In this document: positions 1-12,171 of the stretch, in pieces
Position numbering within the stretch: the first letter of the stretch is position 1
Layout: every line of letters starts with the position of its first letter
Assembly: GCA_022036555.1 (NCBI GenBank)
Contig: CM039124.1
Coordinates: 52,040,963-52,104,962 of the forward strand
DNA: 64,000 bases
Origin: Microstegium vimineum
Lineage: Eukaryota > Streptophyta > Magnoliopsida > Poales > Poaceae
Reading direction: 5' to 3'
Program-made: the position numbers and the translations under genes
Notes under the pieces: generated by a model
The model's database searches: none
What the model was told of the DNA's origin: nothing
What the model saw: only the letters and a program-made list of their open reading frames with translations

Positions 1-598
1 GTCGGACGAGGGACCACATGCCAGTGCCAAAATAAGTTACGAGCACAACTCGAGGGTGGGCCGACCCCGGCGGCCATGGACTGTCGGCCGCCCTTCCCGC
101 ACCGCAGTCTGCGGTTTGGCTTTGGCCTGGCCGTCCGGTCCCTGTCAACCATATCAACCGAATATCCAATTCAAAGGGCGGGGAGCGTACCTGTGTCACC
201 ACCGTCCTGTGTCCGCCGCCCGTCCACCGTTTCCCGTCTCCAGCCCACGGGTACAGGCAAGCAAACGAGCGGCGAGGCGGCTAGCCGCAATACAAAATCC
301 AGAGGAATTCGCAGGAGGCGAAAAGCAGATCCGTCTCCCCGACCAGCGATCGCCCCTTATTGGTAGGTGTTTATTCCGTCCCCCAATCCCCCTCGCCCCC
401 GTCAATTTTTTTTCTCTCTCTCTCGGTTTGGTCGCTTCGATCCGCAGTCTGCTGGTACCATAGGTCGACCCGGTGGTTGGTTGGTTGGGTTTGTGTTACG
501 GAAGAAATTGTGTACGATCGTTAGCGATTCCGTTGTTTCCGCGGCTGTTGATTTGGTGTGTCGCCTCTTCGTTGTCGCAGAGACTTGTAGCGGAAGCC
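1..598 (+). promoter_or_regulatory. Upstream and 5' leader region of the isomerase gene
   Basis: No coding sequence recognised. The stretch is GC-rich with CT-rich tracts (a pyrimidine patch of T and CT repeats at about 406-424), as is common near grass transcription starts. Open frames here are long only because of base composition. The leader may contain an intron, but I cannot place a start site or TATA box with confidence. Confidence 0.4.
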
Positions 599-3500
599 AT
601 GGCGTCGCCGGCGCTAATCTGCGACACGGAGCAGTGGAAAGCCCTCCAGGTGCGTGAACCCGTCGTCGCCGATCGCATTGCGGCGAGTCCTATATGGTCT
701 GATTAGCTCACTGTTTTGTTTCCGCTTTCACCTGTGCGGATGCAGGCGCACGTCGGCGCGATTCAGAAGACGCACCTGCGGGACCTGATGGCCGACGCCG
801 ACAGATGCAAGGCAATGACGGCGTAGGGACTCACGCCTGTGCTCGTGGAATTTCGTTTCGTTTCCCGCGTGTGTGTGGATTCTGTTTGTTTGCTTACCTG
901 AACAGTGTTTGGTTGCAGTGAGTATGAAGGGATCTTTCTGGATTACTCCAGGCAGCAGACCACTGGTGAAACCATCGAGAAGCTGCTTAAATTGGCTGAG
1001 GTGACGCCTCTGTCGCCTTTTTCATTTTGGATGTGGGGATTGCACTTTCCTGTGGTAATTTGGGATCTGTTCGGTTTGTTATAGGTTGCGAAGCTCAAGG
1101 AGAAGATTGACAAGATGTTTAAAGGTGAAAAGGTATATGTGATGATCTGAAACTGCTATTCAGTTGTTACCTCACACACTGTCATTCAGTATACATTTCT
1201 ATGTAAAGCGTGCCAGCCATGGAACATTAGGTACTTTTTTTATAAAAAAAAATTGTTAGTTAGCTTGGATATAGTTACTTTATAAATCTTGCTATTTTCC
1301 CCCTAATGCATGATTTTGCACAAAAGTTCCTAACATTTTTTATTTGTCCAGTTAATTTACTCTAATAAATTTGTAACATAAGTTCGGTTTCTGTCAGATA
1401 AATAGCACGGAGAACAGATCAGTGCTTCATGTAGCTCTGAGGGCTCCAAGAGATGCAATCATAAACAGTGATGGGTTAATGTGGTCCCTGAGGTTTGGAG
1501 TGTTAAAGATAAAATTAAGCAATTTTCGGACACTTTCAGAAATGGATCATGGGTAAACTTTCAGTCAATTTTGAACTAATTAATTAAACTAAACGTGGCA
1601 CAAACTTCAAGATTGACTGCTGTAACTGCTTGGACTGCAGGTTGGAGCAACTGGAAAACCATTGACGAATGTTGTATCAGTTGGAATAGGTGGTAGCTTT
1701 CTTGGCCCTTTATTTGTGCATGCTGCGCTCCAGACTGGTAAACTATTGAGCTCTTCAATCCTAGGCTCTAGAAACTTCTATGTGTTTTAAACTGACATGC
1801 CTAGAAAATATTGCTGATCTTCAGATCCAGAAGCAGCAGAATGTGCGAAAGGCCGGCAACTGAGATTGTAAGTGTGTATTTTGAAGCAAGCTCATTATCA
1901 TGTTTTAACTGAGCATGGATCTTTTGAATATTTGTAACTTCTCTTGTATTGACCATTGAGCATTAGTTTGATGAAAGTTGAATGGTTACTTATCACCTGA
2001 CTGCCTGTTGTACACATGTACCTGACATGTTGACACCTATGCTTCCATGGATTTCACAATTGCATTGATGTTAATAAACTAGACTGAGTCTTAATTTCAG
2101 ACGTCATTAATATCTCCTATAATTCTTAGGCCGTGGCTAGGCCGTGTGCACGCCTGCCCGACTTAGCACCATCGTCATCAACTCCGGCGCTTCCGCCGCC
2201 GCCGCCGCCGCCGCCGCCTTGTCCATGGCGCCCCTGGCCCGACCTGGCCCGACCGCCATTCACCGCCGCCAGGGCCCTTAAACCGCCCACCGGCATCCCC
2301 ACTCCTTGGCCGGCCTTCCTCCGTAAACCTCATTTCCTTCTAAGCCCACTGGAATTTGAGAAGAAGGGAGAGCTCGCCGGAACCCTAACGCGGAGGAGGA
2401 TGAGAAGAAGACCTACCTCGCCGGATCCGCTGATAGACAATAGCCTAACAGGCTTAGATTACTTGATGAAGAGATTACAGAGGTGTTACATATAAATAGA
2501 TTGGAGGAGGGTGGCCCAAGGGGCCAGCTGGGTATTAGCTCGGCACAGCTAGCTAGGGGATTAAATAGCTAGGAGATTACACAAGTAACTAGGGGATTAC
2601 AGTAAATAGCAATTAATTCTAACATCCGGCATGGCTGGCGCGGGGAAGCGATGGGGAGCAGGCGCGGGGAAGCGATGGGGAGCAGGCACGGGGATGCGGT
2701 GGGGCGCGGGCTCGTCGGAAGGAGGTCGTGCGGGGCCCGCGGGCACAAGAGAGAGGGTGGGAGACGGAGGTGGAAGACAGTAGAGGGTGCAGCGCGGACT
2801 CGTGAATGAGTGGCCGTGCGGTCTCCTTAGAAAACGGCCGTGCGGAAAGAGTCTCACTTGTGCTGAAAACTTCTATATATTTGGAATTTCTTTATATAGT
2901 TGAATAAACATAGGTCCTAGCATCTATGCATTATGTTGTTTTACTGTGTTGTGTCTATGTTTAGTACCATATACATACATGCAATCTTTATGGTATTCAT
3001 TCAGTAATTCATGTTCCATTTTGTATCAGCCTTGCAAATGTTGATCCAGTTGATGTTGCACGGAGCATTAAAGATTTGGATCCAGAAACCACTCTAGGTA
3101 ATCACCTACCCTCACTTCAACATAGATTCTTTTTATGTGACTGATGAATATCTGGTGAAGATTTTTATATTTCTCGTCTAACAACTTGCAGTGGTGGTTG
3201 TATCAAAGACATTCACAACAGCTGAAACAATGTTAAACGCTCGAACTCTTAAGGAGTGGATCGTTTCTTCTCTTGGGTTAGTTTAGTACCTGAAAATCTT
3301 TTTTCATCCATTATCTCAACTTACCGTGACTTTGATTTATAAAAATTGTTCCTCAGGCCGCAGGCTGTTGCAAAACATATGATTGCTGTCAGTACTAATC
3401 TCAAGGTAAATCCTGGACCTTCTATTTTCCACCAAAAGTTTACTGAACCTCGTATGTGTGAAGATGGGTCATATTTACATTTGAGTTGAGATGTATGGAA

Positions 3501-6500
3501 TATCACATTATCTAATCTATTAGAATACTTCAAATTTCATATTATTCCTCAATTTTTTTTTATTCTGACATGATCAATTTCCTACTGTGCCATTTCTTTT
3601 TACAAAGCTTGTGAAGGAGTTTGGAATTGACCCAAACAATGCTTTTGCCTTCTGGGACTGGGTTGGTGGCCGTTATAGTGGTGAGTTATATTTTTGCATA
3701 TAAAAATTACTGGCATAGCTTTTTTTTTTTTGGGAATAAAATTACTGGCATAGCTAGTGTTCTATTTCATAACCATAGTTCAATTATGCAGTTTGCAGTG
3801 CTGTTGGCGTTCTGCCATTATCTCTTCAGTATGGCTTTCCAATTGTCCAAAAGTATGCTCTCTGAACTTTTTTAGTTATTGCATCCTACTTCCATAAATG
3901 CTAGTATGATGTCACTCAATTTGAATTGGTAATCTTTTATGTTTTTGAGATAAGAACATGGATCATAAATGTGAAATATACTAAATGTTGCAAATTAAAA
4001 TAGGATGAATGGACATTTGTGACAAGCAAATACGTTAGTAGTTTGGGAAATGTACTTTAGAAAGGATCTTGCTCTTGATTCCTCAAAACAAAGGAACATG
4101 CTCTTTCTGTACATTTTGTGATGGTAGATGAGGATCCAATCTCATTTTGTTGGCAAAATGTTCAATATGTTGATGTAAGCGCAGTATTGTTTCAGGATGT
4201 GGGAAGTAGGGCTGTTTGGATGGTCTGGTGTCAGATTTATTTTTTGTGTTTATAACAAGTAAGCCCTCGAATCAAACCATTCGAAAGGTGTGCTTTGGAC
4301 AGTTGATACTTAAATTTGAACCTCAAAGGGACCATTTCTTCTTTAAATGCATTGGTGTTTTTAGGATAATTTAAGAACCTCAAACAGGGCCTGGATCACA
4401 CAAAGTCTAATAAATATGTCTTGTTGAAGTATTAATGATAATGTTGGAAGCCAGAATCGAAGATCATTTTCAGAGTAAGATCAATGATCACCAGTACTCT
4501 CTTGACATTTCCTTTTTACCTTTTGAAGATTTTTGGAGGGAGCTTCCAGCATCGACAACCACTTCTACTCATCTTCATTTGAGAAAAATATACCTGTAAG
4601 TGTGTTTCATACAGTATAGTTAACGATTTTAGGTACTCAGAAAAATCAGTGTCACATGTTCTATCATTTATGGGCAGGTACTCCTTGGTTTGCTGAGTGT
4701 GTGGAATGTTTCATTTCTTAGCTATCCAGCTAGAGTAAGCAACTATTCCTTTTCTGTGTTATTTGCAGTTACAGATTAGTTGTTATTTTGCGTCCTGAGT
4801 AATTACTTTTTTATCTATTGATGGATATGTGTTCTAGGCAATATTGCCATATTCCCAGGCGCTTGAGAAATTGGCACCACATATACAACAGGTGCTTTAC
4901 TATCTTTTGTTTTAATACCATCTGGACATTATCTTTGGGTTACTTTTTGGCCGTGACATGCTGACATATGATTATTATATATTATATAAAGCTTAGCATG
5001 GAGAGTAACGGGAAGGGTGTTTCCATTGATGGTGTCCAACTCCCATTCGAAACGGGTGAAATTGATTTTGGTGAACCTGGAACTAATGGCCAGCACAGCT
5101 TCTATCAATTAATCCATCAGGTAATATTACTCCCATATATGTGGCAATGTTATCAAGTTGTTGCAGTTTTTAGTTCACTAGTTTGTACTGCTTGATCTAC
5201 ATTACGATAGAGAATCTCCCTTCTATGTTTAGATGAATTGGCTAGTGGGGTGGATGTCACCTATTAAAATGTTAGGGTGGATGCCTCTCACCCTAGTCGA
5301 GATTTTTTTTGGACTGCCTTATGAATTGTGATGTGCCAGACAGTCTACTTATATCATGTATGAGAATATGCCATAGGGAAATTTTACTTCAATCTCAGAA
5401 CTGTTGAAATGAACTGTCAGTTAGATCTTGATGACATTCAACGATAACCTTCCTGTCCTGACTTGTCATATGCTTGACCTATTCTGTTATTATCCTGTGT
5501 ATATTGATATTTTTGTAGCTTCTGCTTGCTTGCATTTTACATGTGTCCATGCTAGGATTCTTGATTACTTTTAAGTTAGCCAGTATGCTTTTTCAACCTG
5601 TTTTTCTGTCTTGTTGAATAAATGATAATTTCTCAGAGTAATGTTGAAGTCGGCTGAATTTGTTCAGGCTATGTGAAACAAATTTGAGGATAGGTCTTTC
5701 CATCAATTGCCAATATGTATATTTATTGACTATATGATGTGTTGAAACATATAGGGAAGGGTCATCCCTTGCGATTTTATTGGTGTTGTTAAAAGTCAGC
5801 AGCCTGTTTACTTGAAAGGTATTTCCCTGGTACATCTGTAACTTTCGATGCTTTTGTTGGCATTGTAATAATGTTACTCTACAAATGCCTTTTAAAATGC
5901 TTACATTATATATGCATCTTTTATAGGGGAAACTGTGAGTAATCATGATGAGCTTATGTCCAATTTCTTTGCCCAGCCTGATGCACTTGCTTATGGAAAG
6001 GTATATAGGGAATGGCTACGACAAAAGTTTTGTGCATACACGTGTTTCACAGAGTTTCTTGCTTTCCTTACCGAAACTGACTGCTGCTTTTCAGACTCCT
6101 GAACAATTGCACAGTGAGAAAGTGCCGGAAAATCTTATCCCTCACAAGGTGATGACAGCTCACTTAATAATATTGAAATTAAACTGATGCATAAGCATTA
6201 CATTTAGAGATTATATATGTATGTTTTCTGATTGATCCCTCTTGACTATCTTTTTTAACAGACTTTTAAGGGCAACCGGCCATCACTTAGTTTACTTCTG
6301 CCTACACTATCCGCGTATGAGGTTGGACAGGTTAGTCACAAGGACATTATCAATACATCATTTAAGCAAGTCATTCAGTCCTCAATAGGATTTTCTGCTC
6401 ATTTTGGGAACTAACAATGCCTATATTCTTCAGCTTTTATCCATCTATGAGCACCGGATTGCAGTCCAGGGTTTCATATGGGGAATTAACTCGTTTGACC

Positions 6501-6951
6501 AGTGGGGAGTGGAGCTAGGGAAGGTATGTGCATGATGTTCATCTTTCTCCCATATTTTCCTTTCATTCAAAAAGGGGTGGGAAGTAACTGCGACTGCGAC
6601 ATAATTTTCTTCCTATGCTCACATTTGAACGTTGTTTCTTGAGTCCTGATTTTAATTATTTTATTTATCTCTGGAATTTGATGTTTCAGTCGCTCGCTTC
6701 TCAAGTGAGGAAACAGCTGCATGGATCCCGAGTGGAAGGAAAGCCTGTTGAGGGTTTTAACCACAGTACTTCAAGTTTGCTTGCACGATATCTTGCTGTA
6801 CGCTCCTCCCACTATGGTCATTTTATAATAAAATCCGTTAAACTCTTAACATGATCATATCTCAAGTAAAATTGTGAGTTTAAACTCCGTTTCCTTTTTG
6901 TAGGTTAAGCCACCCACCCCATATGATACTACCGTGCTACCGAAGGTGTAA
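599..6951 (+). CDS. PGI: Glucose-6-phosphate isomerase, cytosolic (one-base frameshift in exon 5)
   Basis: Interconverts glucose-6-phosphate and fructose-6-phosphate in cytosolic glycolysis and sucrose synthesis. I trace 23 exons: 599-649, 746-822, 919-1000, 1085-1132, 1398-1552, 1641-1737, 1825-1867, 3030-3097, 3192-3276, 3357-3405, 3608-3680, 3792-3852, 4529-4595, 4678-4734, 4838-4891, 4992-5120, 5755-5818, 5927-6000, 6095-6148, 6262-6330, 6434-6523, 6690-6797 and 6904-6951, all with GT-AG borders and consistent phases. The exons sum to 1703 bases; one more base would give 567 residues, the usual plant cytosolic length. Family signatures are present: DWVGGRYS (exon 11), GEPGTNGQHSFYQLIHQ (exon 16) and FDQWGVELGK (exons 21-22). 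The start MASPALICDTEQWKALQ matches cytosolic forms and has no transit peptide. Oddity: the G run at 1473-1475 is one base short, so the frame runs into TGA at 1663-1665. Every later exon is intact, so an assembly error or a very young mutation is likely. Confidence 0.95.
2128..2870. repeat. GC-rich insertion inside isomerase intron 7
   Basis: Intron 7 (1868-3029) is far longer than its neighbours because of this GC-rich block. It holds a CCG/CGC microsatellite (about 2190-2218) and a tandem repeat of about 24 bases with the core GCGCGGGGAAGCGATGGGGA at about 2638-2690. Part of it (about 2450-2624) reads on the minus strand like an LTR start, TGTTAGAATTAATTGC, followed by a TATTTATA-like box. 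I could not define both ends or a target duplication, so the class is unresolved. Confidence 0.4.
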
Positions 6952-8051
6952 TATCTCAGACGTTTGACATGCTAATTGCTGAGTTCTGACTTGGCAAGGT
7001 TGAGCATAAGTCTTCCTTCCTTTTGGGAGTTGTTACAGCCAGTTTGGCAGTGCTGTATTTTTAGGTTTTGTGTACTTTTAGAAGAAAAGAAACAAGTTTT
7101 TGGGTGCTCTACCACAGCTCTACCACATACCCGTGGAATAAAACGCATGTAAACTCAACTGCAATTATAATACCCTAACCGTGGCTTTTGCCTATAGTTG
7201 GATAATGATGTCGCTGCCGTGATTTATGTTCTTGGTGACCCCAGTACCAACCTCGGTTCTTTCTCTGTAGTATGCAGTTCGCATCGTGTACCACTGATCC
7301 ACTGTCCTTTTCGATCTTTTAGTTGTGTGGATTCTTGCGTGCTCTGGTCTGCTTTGCAATACACAAGCCATATTTACTGATCATGCATAACATGTTTTTC
7401 CTATCGTGATGATTGTTTTTCTATAGGTATAAGAGAGCCGGATTCAAATCACTATGCAAATTGTTGTTAAAATTCTATATATTTGATGCTGAAATTATAT
7501 ATAAATTGCTACTAAATTTTTATCTTGTTTGTTGATTACTGTAAATTTAGGTATATCGAGTAATGCCTGAAATTACGAGTAATGTTTTTTCGGGCTAATA
7601 TCGATAATAGTTTTTATTATCTAAATTTTGAATTATCCGAATTACCCAAAAAAAAAGGGGCAACTCAGACGTCAAGGCTTTTAGGCTTTTAGCTGCAGGC
7701 GGATGAACTACTGGCTTCTCCGCCTTCGAGTTCCAGGTAATCATACGAATTGTTCGTAATCAATGCGAATGAATCTTAGTAGAATGGGCCAAACCGAACC
7801 GTGACCTGAATTAGGATGGGCCAAAGTGGTTTGGGCCGGCACAGTGGCGCTAGGCATCCGAGCCGACACGGCAAGAAACTCAGACGGCCGGTTAACAAAA
7901 AACTACCATCTCCAGTCCACCGGCATCGGCCGTCCTCTCAAATCAAATCAAATTGATTGAATTGGGAAGCGCCGGGCGGCGGCGGCCAGCAGTCGGTTCT
8001 CGTCCCCAAACGCCAAACCCCAAACGCCGCGGCGATAGCAAGTTGGTAACC
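6952..8051. other. Intergenic, isomerase 3' flank and F-box upstream region
   Basis: Contains the isomerase 3' UTR and AT-rich sequence. The last 150 bases before the F-box start become GC-rich and are probably its 5' UTR. An in-frame TTG at 7953 extends the reading frame upstream but is not an ATG. No further gene recognised. Confidence 0.5.
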
Positions 8052-9314
8052 ATGACCACGCCTCCGCCGCCGCCGCCGCCGCCGAAACGCCTGTGCGACG
8101 GATCGCTGTCGCTGCTGGATCTGCCCGAGGAGCTCATCCCTGAGATACTCCTCCGCCTCCCGCCGCACGACCCTAAGCGCCTCGTTCGCTGCTCGGCCGT
8201 CTGCAAGCGCTGGCGCCACCTCCTCACCGACCCCGACTTCATTGGCCGCTACCGCGCGTTCCACGGGGTGCCTCCCATGCTGGGCCTCCTCTTCCACCTA
8301 GAACTCCCCGACGCGTGTTTCCAAACGCGGTTCGTCCGCACCACCTCCTTCCGCCCTCGCGCCCTCAACCTCGACGGCTGCTTCGTGCGCGACGCTCGCC
8401 ACGGCCGCATCCTCTTCAGCAACCCCACCTACGAGGAGAATGACCATGACCTCTTCGTATGGAGCCCCGTCACGGATGAGCTTTGGGGACTGGAAATGCC
8501 GCCGGAACCGATCGACGACTACTGTCTTTGGAGCGTGGCGGTGCTCTGCGCTGCGGCCGCGCGCGAAGGGGGCTGCGACTGCAACCACCTCAACTGCCAC
8601 GGCGGGCCCTTCCTCGTCGTATTCGTGTACACCGACGATGATGATGGGATGACGTACGCTCTCGTCTACTCCTCGGAGACCGGAGACTGGAGCGACGACG
8701 CGGCCTACTCTAAACACCCCAATGACGTCAGCGCGGCCATGGACACGATGGATCCCATCGCGCTTGTGGGCAATAGAATCTACTTCCCCGCTGCAGGCAG
8801 CAAGACCATCGTGGAGTACGACTTGGGTCGCCGGAAACTCGCATTTGTCGACCCGCCGTTGGCGCACCAAGGTCACGGCATCCTCATGCCGGCAATGGGC
8901 GGTGGTCTGGGATTCGCCAGCGTGCGGGGGTCCTGCCTCTACCTGTGGTCGAGAGAGACAGGTTCTGAATCTGACAGAACTGCGGCGGCATGGACGCAGA
9001 GCAGGGTCTTGGAACTCAAAACACTGCCCGGTTGCGTGACTCGTGTCCCCTTGGACTTGGACTTGGATGAGCAATCAACAGCTGCGGTCGACGTCACGGA
9101 GATCTTGAAGGAGCCAATGGCGGCGGTTCGTTACAAGATCTTGAATGGACTAACTGCGGTTGGCTTCGCGGAGGGCCTCTTCGTCATCTTCATCAGCACA
9201 AGTGCTGGTATCTTCGCGATTAACCTGGAGTCAGGCCGAGTTAAGAAGATGTCAAACAGAATTCGCGACGTTGTCATTCCTTACATGAGCTTCTATACTC
9301 CTGGTAATTTCTAG
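8052..9314 (+). CDS. F-box protein, grass-type
   Basis: Single-exon reading frame of 420 residues from the ATG at 8052, preceded by GGTAACC. After a proline run (PPPPPPPP) comes a typical F-box: LSLLDLPEELIPEILLRLPP, then RLVRCSAVCKRWRHLLTDPDF (residues about 20-65). F-box proteins are the substrate receptors of SCF ubiquitin ligases and bind SKP1 through this segment. The C-terminal part resembles the beta-propeller-like associated region of grass F-box families (FVWSPVTDELWGLEMP, ALVYSSETGDWSD, YFPAAGSKTIVEYDL); its target is unknown. The frame ends in YMSFYTPGNF. A GT donor at 9304 and an acceptor ending at 9674 would replace the last residues with DHAMD and a stop at 9689-9691, an alternative end similar to the YTPD endings I recall for this family. 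No lesion seen. Confidence 0.85.
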   Translation: MTTPPPPPPPPKRLCDGSLSLLDLPEELIPEILLRLPPHDPKRLVRCSAVCKRWRHLLTDPDFIGRYRAFHGVPPMLGLLFHLELPDACFQTRFVRTTSFRPRALNLDGCFVRDARHGRILFSNPTYEENDHDLFVWSPVTDELWGLEMPPEPIDDYCLWSVAVLCAAAAREGGCDCNHLNCHGGPFLVVFVYTDDDDGMTYALVYSSETGDWSDDAAYSKHPNDVSAAMDTMDPIALVGNRIYFPAAGSKTIVEYDLGRRKLAFVDPPLAHQGHGILMPAMGGGLGFASVRGSCLYLWSRETGSESDRTAAAWTQSRVLELKTLPGCVTRVPLDLDLDEQSTAAVDVTEILKEPMAAVRYKILNGLTAVGFAEGLFVIFISTSAGIFAINLESGRVKKMSNRIRDVVIPYMSFYTPGNF

Positions 9315-10199
9315 TAGCCCTGTACAGCATTCTTGCTTGCTTAGTTGTGATTTTCAGCAATTTAATTTGTTATAAAAAAAAATTGTGGATGACTGTGGAT
9401 ACTCAAGAGAATCTAGGTTATGAATGAGAATGCTATCAAATCTAATATGATCTAAGTCAGTCTCTAGCTTATATAGTACTTGAAATTAACTGGCTAGATC
9501 ATACTGTTAATCCAAATTTTCCTGTACAGCTGTACTCTTCTATATATTGCCAATCCAAAGCACACGCCACTGAAAAAACCCAATCACATTAATTTTTGAA
9601 ATATCACGAAGTACTCGGCTTGTTGAAATCTGAGCTATGGCATGGTTATGAGTTTATCAATTGTGTCTTTTCAGATCATGCCATGGACTGACCACCAGTA
9701 CCATGATGAGAACACTGGGATCCATCCATTCCATGATGATGAACCTTCTCTTGGTGCATTCCCTTATGGCAGTCAGACATGATGCTTTAAGTACGTGCTT
9801 TGGTTAGTCAAGTATAAGCGAGAAAAGAGTTAGTGACTTACCAAAAAATAAAGAAAAGAATTAGTGGCCGTGGTCAATTAGGTGTCTCCGTTCCTGTTGA
9901 ATTCTTAGGATTCTGGACTGAAATCTGTGTCAGGTTAACATTCCGGTTTTTTAATTCTTTGCATATGCTTGGTAAGGGAATCTGTGGAACTGATAGATGA
10001 ATCCACTTTTTTTCCAGCAGTGAACATCTGCCGTTTGCTGTATATTCGTGAATGCGAATGTATCCAACGTGACTTGATAAATGATGTTTCCTGAGCACAA
10101 AATTTGTATCTTCATTGGTCAAGTTGTCATTATCAAACACACATGCATGTGCAGCTTCCCTTCCTAAAACTTATATATACCCACCATGCATACATCACA
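9315..10199. other. Intergenic, F-box 3' region
   Basis: Mostly AT-rich 3' flank. It includes the possible 3' exon from 9675 and a 34-codon open frame at 9678-9782 (starts MPWTDHQYHDENTG, ends YGSQT) that overlaps that exon in another frame. Nothing else supported. Confidence 0.4.
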
Positions 10200-12171
10200 T
10201 CTATACTATAATGGGAAGCCGGATCTCACCTCTTGACTCCCTAGCAGCCTCCCAATCCCACCTATCCCACTCGCGTAACCCCCGGAGTAACCCCGCTCCC
10301 GCTGGCGTAACAGGCCGCCGCGTGATCGTGGGACGCCGTAACCTCCCAATAGCGTAACAGCCTCCCAATCCCACGATCCCGCTGCCCCCGTGAACCACGC
10401 CGACACGTTGTGCGTCTACCCCGTGCACCACGCCGCCGCCGTTCCCACCCTCACGCACCTCTCCCTCACCTGGCGACCCACGGCCGCCGCCGCTCCCTCT
10501 CCCTGCTGCCGGAACCACCGCACAGGACACTCACGACGCGCATCAAGGTCGCCGCATCCATCGCGACATCAGCTTGGCGCATGTGCCGCCGCAGACGCGC
10601 GGATCAGGGCGTCGTCGCACATCAGGGTGCCGCTCCCGCGGCAACCGCGCATGAAGACTGCCGCCGCCGTGGCCAAGCTGCCGGTCGTCGGGGCTTCAGC
10701 TCGTCGCCGGGCTTCAGCTTGCCCCGGATTGAGTGCGCTGCTGCTGCGATGAAGCTCCTCGCGGGGGCGGCCTTCCTGGGCACCGGCCAGGGGCACTCGA
10801 CGGAGCAGCGTGCAGCTATGGCCGCGCGCGTGCGCCGGCGAGAGGCCTGAGTCGGCACCGGCGTCACCGCCCTCAGTCTCCCCGGCGGCTGCTCGACTGC
10901 GTGAAACGCGGAGGGAGAAGAAGGAAATAAAGCTAGGGTTTCAGGATTTTGCCTTTTGATCATGTCGCAGACACCCACAGCCGTCCGATGGCCATCGATG
11001 GCTAGGACAGCAGGCCGTTAGCTAGGCCTGAGGGAGCACGAGTGGAAAATGAATTTGCGCAACGGTCGGAGAGGGTCAAGTCGGTGGATTTGCATCCCAC
11101 GGAGCCATGGTAGGTTCCCATTCTTTTTTTGGATCGTACTGAATTTTCAGTCATTTCGTCTGCTTGTGCTTACGGTTTTGGTGTGCTTGTTCTTATAGAT
11201 GATTATAGGTGGTTTGCATTGTGCAGGATCCTGCCAAGCCTGGGAGTGTCTGCATCTGGTGGGATTATCAGGCACAAGTAAGGGACCGAACGGGTTTTCA
11301 TAAACGCCACGTGCATGAAGTTGTAGCAATGCTAGCAAATAAGATATGAACCAAGCATCTATAACCAAGCATCTATAACCAAGCATCTGGAATTTAAGCT
11401 TCACTTTAATAGTAATCATGTATTTTTTGGATGAGTAGATATGACTTCTAGCAACCATGTGTTTAAGCATCATATATCTGATTGTGATATACAATACTCC
11501 TTATGTCCTTTTTTAAGTGTCTCCTAGATTTTCTTAAAAAAGGAATGAAGTGAGTACATGTATAAAACTGTTGCTTAGTGCACACAAATCTTGCTGTCAA
11601 TGAAACTGAAGAAATGCCATGAAGCAGCAGTATGCAAGCTATGAAAATGAACCCAAAAGGATCCTAGAGCAAGCATTTTTGGCTATGTCTCTGATTTTCC
11701 TTATCAAATAAATAGGACTGATGTTTCAGGTTTTTAGCAAGAGAGCTCAATGCTAAATCTATTTGGTAGCTTTACCTCAAGGTTTCGAGGATTCAGAGAA
11801 ATGCATCGAACTGAATCCTACTTTTCAGAAGGGTTATGTGCGCAAACCTGAAATTCAGTTCCTAATAGAATAGTATGAAAATGCTATAGCAATTGCACCT
11901 TGAGGTACAAGGTGTTTATCTGTAATTAATCTTAAGAACTACATTAGCACTTAAAAACTGTGAACATGCTATATGGGGATTGCGAAACATAGTCAATGAA
12001 CAGCTAATTGATTATGAGACAAGGAATATTGCGGTTTCAGGCCCCCTATATTTATTTGTGGTTTCATACTCTGTCTAGATTTCTTCACTACGCTGTGACT
12101 CCATATGTTATTAGTTGTATGATTTTTTTTCTCTAGATGTCAACGTAGCGTTAGCACGAGTAATATACTAG
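10200..12171 (+). mobile_element. Non-autonomous Helitron-like element
   Basis: The left end reads A|TCTATACTATAATGGGAAG, matching the TCTMTACTA-type 5' ends of grass Helitrons. The right end is ...AACGTAGCGTTAGCACGAGTAA, then TATACTAG|T, a degenerate version of the CGTAGCAACGCACGGG hairpin followed by the CTAG|T terminus. The element therefore lies between an A (10199) and a T (12172), as Helitrons do, with no target duplication. It has no Rep/helicase gene, so it would depend on other copies. Its first kilobase is GC-rich with no recognisable protein (open frames on both strands by composition). It carries a coatomer exon fragment at about 11049-11275, fitting the gene-capture habit of this class. 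The class is inferred from termini only. Confidence 0.65.
11049..11275 (+). pseudogene. Coatomer subunit beta-prime (COPB2) 5' fragment
   Basis: Two exon pieces are recognisable. The first, ending at a GT donor after CCATG (about 11108), encodes EFAQRSERVKSVDLHPTEPW, the start of the first WD40 repeat of coatomer beta-prime. The second starts after TTGTGCAG at about 11227 and encodes ILPSL, then in another frame GSVCIWWDYQAQ, so a frameshift or small deletion has destroyed it. Nothing of the remaining protein follows. COPB2 belongs to the COPI coat of Golgi vesicles; this copy cannot make it. It lies inside the Helitron-like element and is best read as captured sequence. Confidence 0.75.

Noticed and set aside
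56..463. Open frame of 135 codons upstream of the isomerase
   Set aside because: GC-rich leader with no recognisable domain; overlapping frames of similar length on both strands.
7953..8051. N-terminal extension of the F-box protein from 7953
   Set aside because: The codon at 7953 is TTG, not ATG; the first ATG in frame with good context is 8052.
10390..10930. Several overlapping Arg/Ala/Pro-rich open frames in the Helitron-like element
   Set aside because: High GC removes stops in all frames; no domain, no consistent start, both strands equally open.
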